Below are positions 62,016 through 64,000 of a stretch of 64,000 nucleotides of DNA, one piece after another. A program made the translations under genes and the position numbers. Positions within the stretch are counted from its first letter, which is position 1, and the number at the start of each line of letters is the position of its first letter. The notes under the pieces were generated by a model. It ran no database searches, was not told the origin of the DNA, and saw only the letters and a list, made by a program, of their open reading frames with translations. The stretch is taken from assembly GCA_017525605.1 (NCBI GenBank), contig JAFXSM010000030.1, forward strand, positions 212,889-276,888. The letters run 5' to 3'. This stretch comes from Treponema sp. (GTDB lineage Bacteria; Spirochaetota; Spirochaetia; Treponematales; Treponemataceae).

Positions 62016-62660
62016 CTATTTTGCGAGCGAAATTTTTTCTTCCAGAAGAAGATTTCTGACTGTCGTGAGTATCTTCTCCTTTGATTCTTCCGCGTCCTTG
62101 ACTCTGATTGGCCCCATGAATTCGATGTCTTCTTTTATCAGCATTGAAACTTTCGACGGGAGATTTGAGAGGATGAATTCGCGCGTCGCATTGTCCGCAC
62201 CCTTCATCGCCTTTGAGAATTCGCCGCTGTCCGTTTCGTTGTAGATTTTTTCGATCGCGGACGGCTCCAAATCCACGAGCTTGTTGAACGGGAACGACTC
62301 TCGCATTATCCGTTCCGCAACTTTTTTCTTTCCCTTCGACTCAAAATTGTCAGCGATTTCCTTTGTCGCCTTGATTCCGAGTTTGAAAAGCACGTCGGAC
62401 ATGTAGTAATAGTTCGTGCTTTCTTCTTCGGAAAATTCCTTGCAGAAGTCGCTGATTTTCTCCGAAAGCCTAGACTCTACATCTGATTCCGCTTTGTCGG
62501 AGCTTGCCGTTGCGAGCGCGGATTTTATCGCCTCCTCGTTTTTGCTTCCGGCAGCTTCTTCCAGAATGAGATTTGCGATGCTTTTTCGTGTTCCTACTGT
62601 ATCTGAAAGCGTGTCGGAAATCGTCATTCCCGAGCGCGTCTTGTATTTTGATAAATCCAT
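62016..62660 (-). CDS. FliG C-terminal-like protein, 214 aa
   Basis: The C-terminal 80 residues (KGADNATREFILSNLPSK, EDIEFMGPIRVKDAEESKEK) match the FliG torque domain of the flagellar switch. The charged helix reads LEPSAIEKI in place of VDDRSIQR, so torque residues are lost. ATG at 62660 follows AAAGGAG. It lies 89 bp after a second FliG-like gene. Confidence 0.75.
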   Translation of the reverse strand: MDLSKYKTRSGMTISDTLSDTVGTRKSIANLILEEAAGSKNEEAIKSALATASSDKAESDVESRLSEKISDFCKEFSEEESTNYYYMSDVLFKLGIKATKEIADNFESKGKKKVAERIMRESFPFNKLVDLEPSAIEKIYNETDSGEFSKAMKGADNATREFILSNLPSKVSMLIKEDIEFMGPIRVKDAEESKEKILTTVRNLLLEEKISLAK

Positions 62661-62749
62661 TTTTTTCTCCTTTTTTCGACTTTCGACTTTTTTGATTTGA
62701 TTAAAACCAGAACGAATTGAAAAGTAAAATGTCACTCATCAGTTTGTCG

Positions 62750-63406
62750 TCAATAATAGAAATCGCCCTTGTCGTTGTACGGCCAAAGGATTTCTCCGTT
62801 TTCCTTGAGCTTTGCCATTATCTGAATGATTTTTTCCTTTGCGTTCGTCACTTTCTCGTCGTCCGCATCGATTGTGTTCTCGATTTCTTTCAGCAATTCT
62901 TCCGAGCATCTTTTCGAGCAGTTGAGGAAAATCTTTCGCCGCGTCTTGAATTCCGAAGTCTTCAGAGCGTAAACAAGGTCGTCCTGTGTTGCTTCCCTCA
63001 AGACACGCTGCGTCGAGCGGTCGTCAAGCTGCTGTATGTCGTTGAAGAAGAATGACATATACCGCAAAATCTCGAATTCCTTGTCCCTGCCTTCTTCCAA
63101 AAGCTTTGCAAGTACGCGTCTCCTTGATTTTTCGTCGAGCAGCGAGAACGCCTTTCCGAGCCCTGACTTGTCTTTTATCGCAAGAGCGGAAAATTCTTCC
63201 AGCAGGTTTTCAAGATGATAGCTCAGATGGTCTTCGACATGATTCCTGTCGTCATCTGCCGCATAGTCTTCCATGAATTCAAGAATTTCTGCCTTGTCCT
63301 TGTTTGATTCCGCTTTTTCTTCGATGAGCTTCCGAATTTCCGCCCTCATCTGAACAGCATCCGCAATCGCCTTCGTGGCATTCTGCGAGAGTTCCGTCGT
63401 ATCCAT
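62750..63406 (-). CDS. FliG C-terminal-like protein, 218 aa
   Basis: The C-terminal part reads QLDDRSTQRVLREATQDDLV and NCSKRCSEELLKEIE, close to the FliG C-domain with DD and R of the torque helix kept. The N-terminal half is helical and not clearly FliG-N. It is shorter than FliG (about 335). AGGAGGAC precedes the ATG. Confidence 0.75.
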   Translation of the reverse strand: MDTTELSQNATKAIADAVQMRAEIRKLIEEKAESNKDKAEILEFMEDYAADDDRNHVEDHLSYHLENLLEEFSALAIKDKSGLGKAFSLLDEKSRRRVLAKLLEEGRDKEFEILRYMSFFFNDIQQLDDRSTQRVLREATQDDLVYALKTSEFKTRRKIFLNCSKRCSEELLKEIENTIDADDEKVTNAKEKIIQIMAKLKENGEILWPYNDKGDFYY

Positions 63407-63570
63407 AAATCGTCCTCCTTTTTTTTAATTGAGTGTTTTGCTATCAATACTATTATCAATCATAGAAAATTGAATTGTCAAAAACTCTTTTAAAAATTGA
63501 AGGGCTTATGTGGAATCTGTATTCCTGATTTCGTCCGCGACGAGAGAGAATCCTTGTTTTACAAATAAAA

Positions 63571-63602
63571 AGACGGAAACAAGCTTCCGATTGTTTCCGT
63601 CT
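63571..63602 (-). terminator. Terminator of CobW-family gene
   Basis: AGACGGAAAC pairs with GTTTCCGTCT; on the minus strand T-rich sequence follows. The rest of 63407-63619 shows nothing else. Confidence 0.75.
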
Positions 63603-63619
63603 TTGCAATTTGCATTAGC

Positions 63620-64000
63620 CTATGCCAAGCACTTATCCAATTCCGCTGAAATTGCTTTTTTGTCCAGCTTCTGACCGATAATGCAGAGCTTTATCATGCG
63701 GTCGCCGACTTTCTCGTCCCACTCTTTTGCGATGTCAGGGTTCGCGGCAAGAATCTCTTTCTGCTCTTTTGCTGATGCAGTTGCAATCCACTGACCAGAC
63801 GGACCAGCCTGAATCTGCCTTCCTGATGTCTCGAAAACGTATGCCATTTCGTCTTCGTCGCTGAACCAGCACAGACCTTTGCATCTGATGATGTTTCGCG
63901 GCCATCTGCCTGCGAAGTCGTCGAGCTTGTCGCGGTCGAACGGCTTCCTTCTGAAATAGATGAATGTTCCGATTCCGTACTCGTCGTCGTCTGCACCAGA
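63620..64000 (-). CDS. CobW-family (COG0523) GTPase, C-terminal part
   Basis: The frame is open to the window edge. The visible 126 residues are the CobW C-terminal domain: GIGTFIYFRRKPFDRDKLDD, RNIIRCKGLCWFSDED, and DRMIKLCIIGQKLD. Such GTPases deliver zinc or other metals. The GTPase domain lies outside the window. Confidence 0.85.
   Translation of the reverse strand, partial: SGADDDEYGIGTFIYFRRKPFDRDKLDDFAGRWPRNIIRCKGLCWFSDEDEMAYVFETSGRQIQAGPSGQWIATASAKEQKEILAANPDIAKEWDEKVGDRMIKLCIIGQKLDKKAISAELDKCLA

Overview
The window reads as a piece of chromosome from a host-associated, saccharolytic spirochaete, most likely a Treponema. This placement is an inference. It rests on the block rpsP-khpA-rimM-trmD-rplS followed by a YraN gene, two adjacent genes with FliG C-terminal-like domains, a membrane chemoreceptor, a fructose phosphotransferase system with free HPr and enzyme I, and a moderate base composition. 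No rRNA gene, complete insertion sequence, prophage or CRISPR array was seen. One tRNA gene (Leu, anticodon UAA) is present.

Layout. 1-6.8 kb: end of an M14-like gene, ptsI, then a fructose operon (DeoR-type regulator, fruK, fruA, ptsH). 6.8-16.4 kb: an unknown gene, gpmI, a phosphohexomutase, a tiny basic ORF, an Rpn-family nuclease, aroC, a D-2-hydroxyacid dehydrogenase and a pseudouridine synthase. 16.4-25.3 kb: an orphan adenine methyltransferase, the ribosome/tRNA-modification operon, YraN, tRNA-Leu and a MoxR/VWA pair. 25.4-32.9 kb: TatD, an EAL phosphodiesterase, a second RluA-type enzyme, argJ and argB. 32.9-40 kb is the accessory zone: a PARP-like protein with a small partner, a regulator divergent from four unknown genes, an antitoxin-PIN pair, repeats, a lipoprotein and a HipA-like kinase. 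40-46 kb: argD and a thiamin regulon (thiD-thiC facing thiM, thiamin-binding protein, thiE) with a TPP riboswitch on each side. 46-64 kb: lipid kinase, NERD protein, CBS pyrophosphatase, alanine symporter, two patatins, SPFH protein, chemoreceptor, secreted protein, lipase-like protein, purB, ornithine decarboxylase, the FliG-like pair and a CobW GTPase fragment.

Four features stand out. (1) A family of nested palindromic intergenic elements (about 9.78-9.96, 9.97-10.13, 44.72-44.90 and 52.12-52.26 kb) keeps a conserved apex and conserved internal-loop bases. Its 10-14 bp stems differ in sequence between copies but stay complementary. (2) Three accessory genes or modules (Rpn nuclease, antitoxin/PIN, HipA-like kinase) are each bracketed by direct repeats of a local terminator or promoter, so neighbouring transcription signals appear to be restored. 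(3) At least ten genes have a -10 box ending 5-8 nt before the start codon and no ribosome binding site, which predicts leaderless mRNAs. (4) A consensus promoter at 37.25 kb fires directly into a tandem-repeat tract that ends at a terminator, so it may make a repeat-rich small RNA.

How the genes work together: fructose uptake feeds glycolysis and sugar-phosphate metabolism; argJ, argB, argD and ornithine decarboxylase cover part of arginine and polyamine synthesis; the thiamin genes form one riboswitch-controlled regulon; the EAL protein, chemoreceptor and FliG-like proteins concern signalling and motility.
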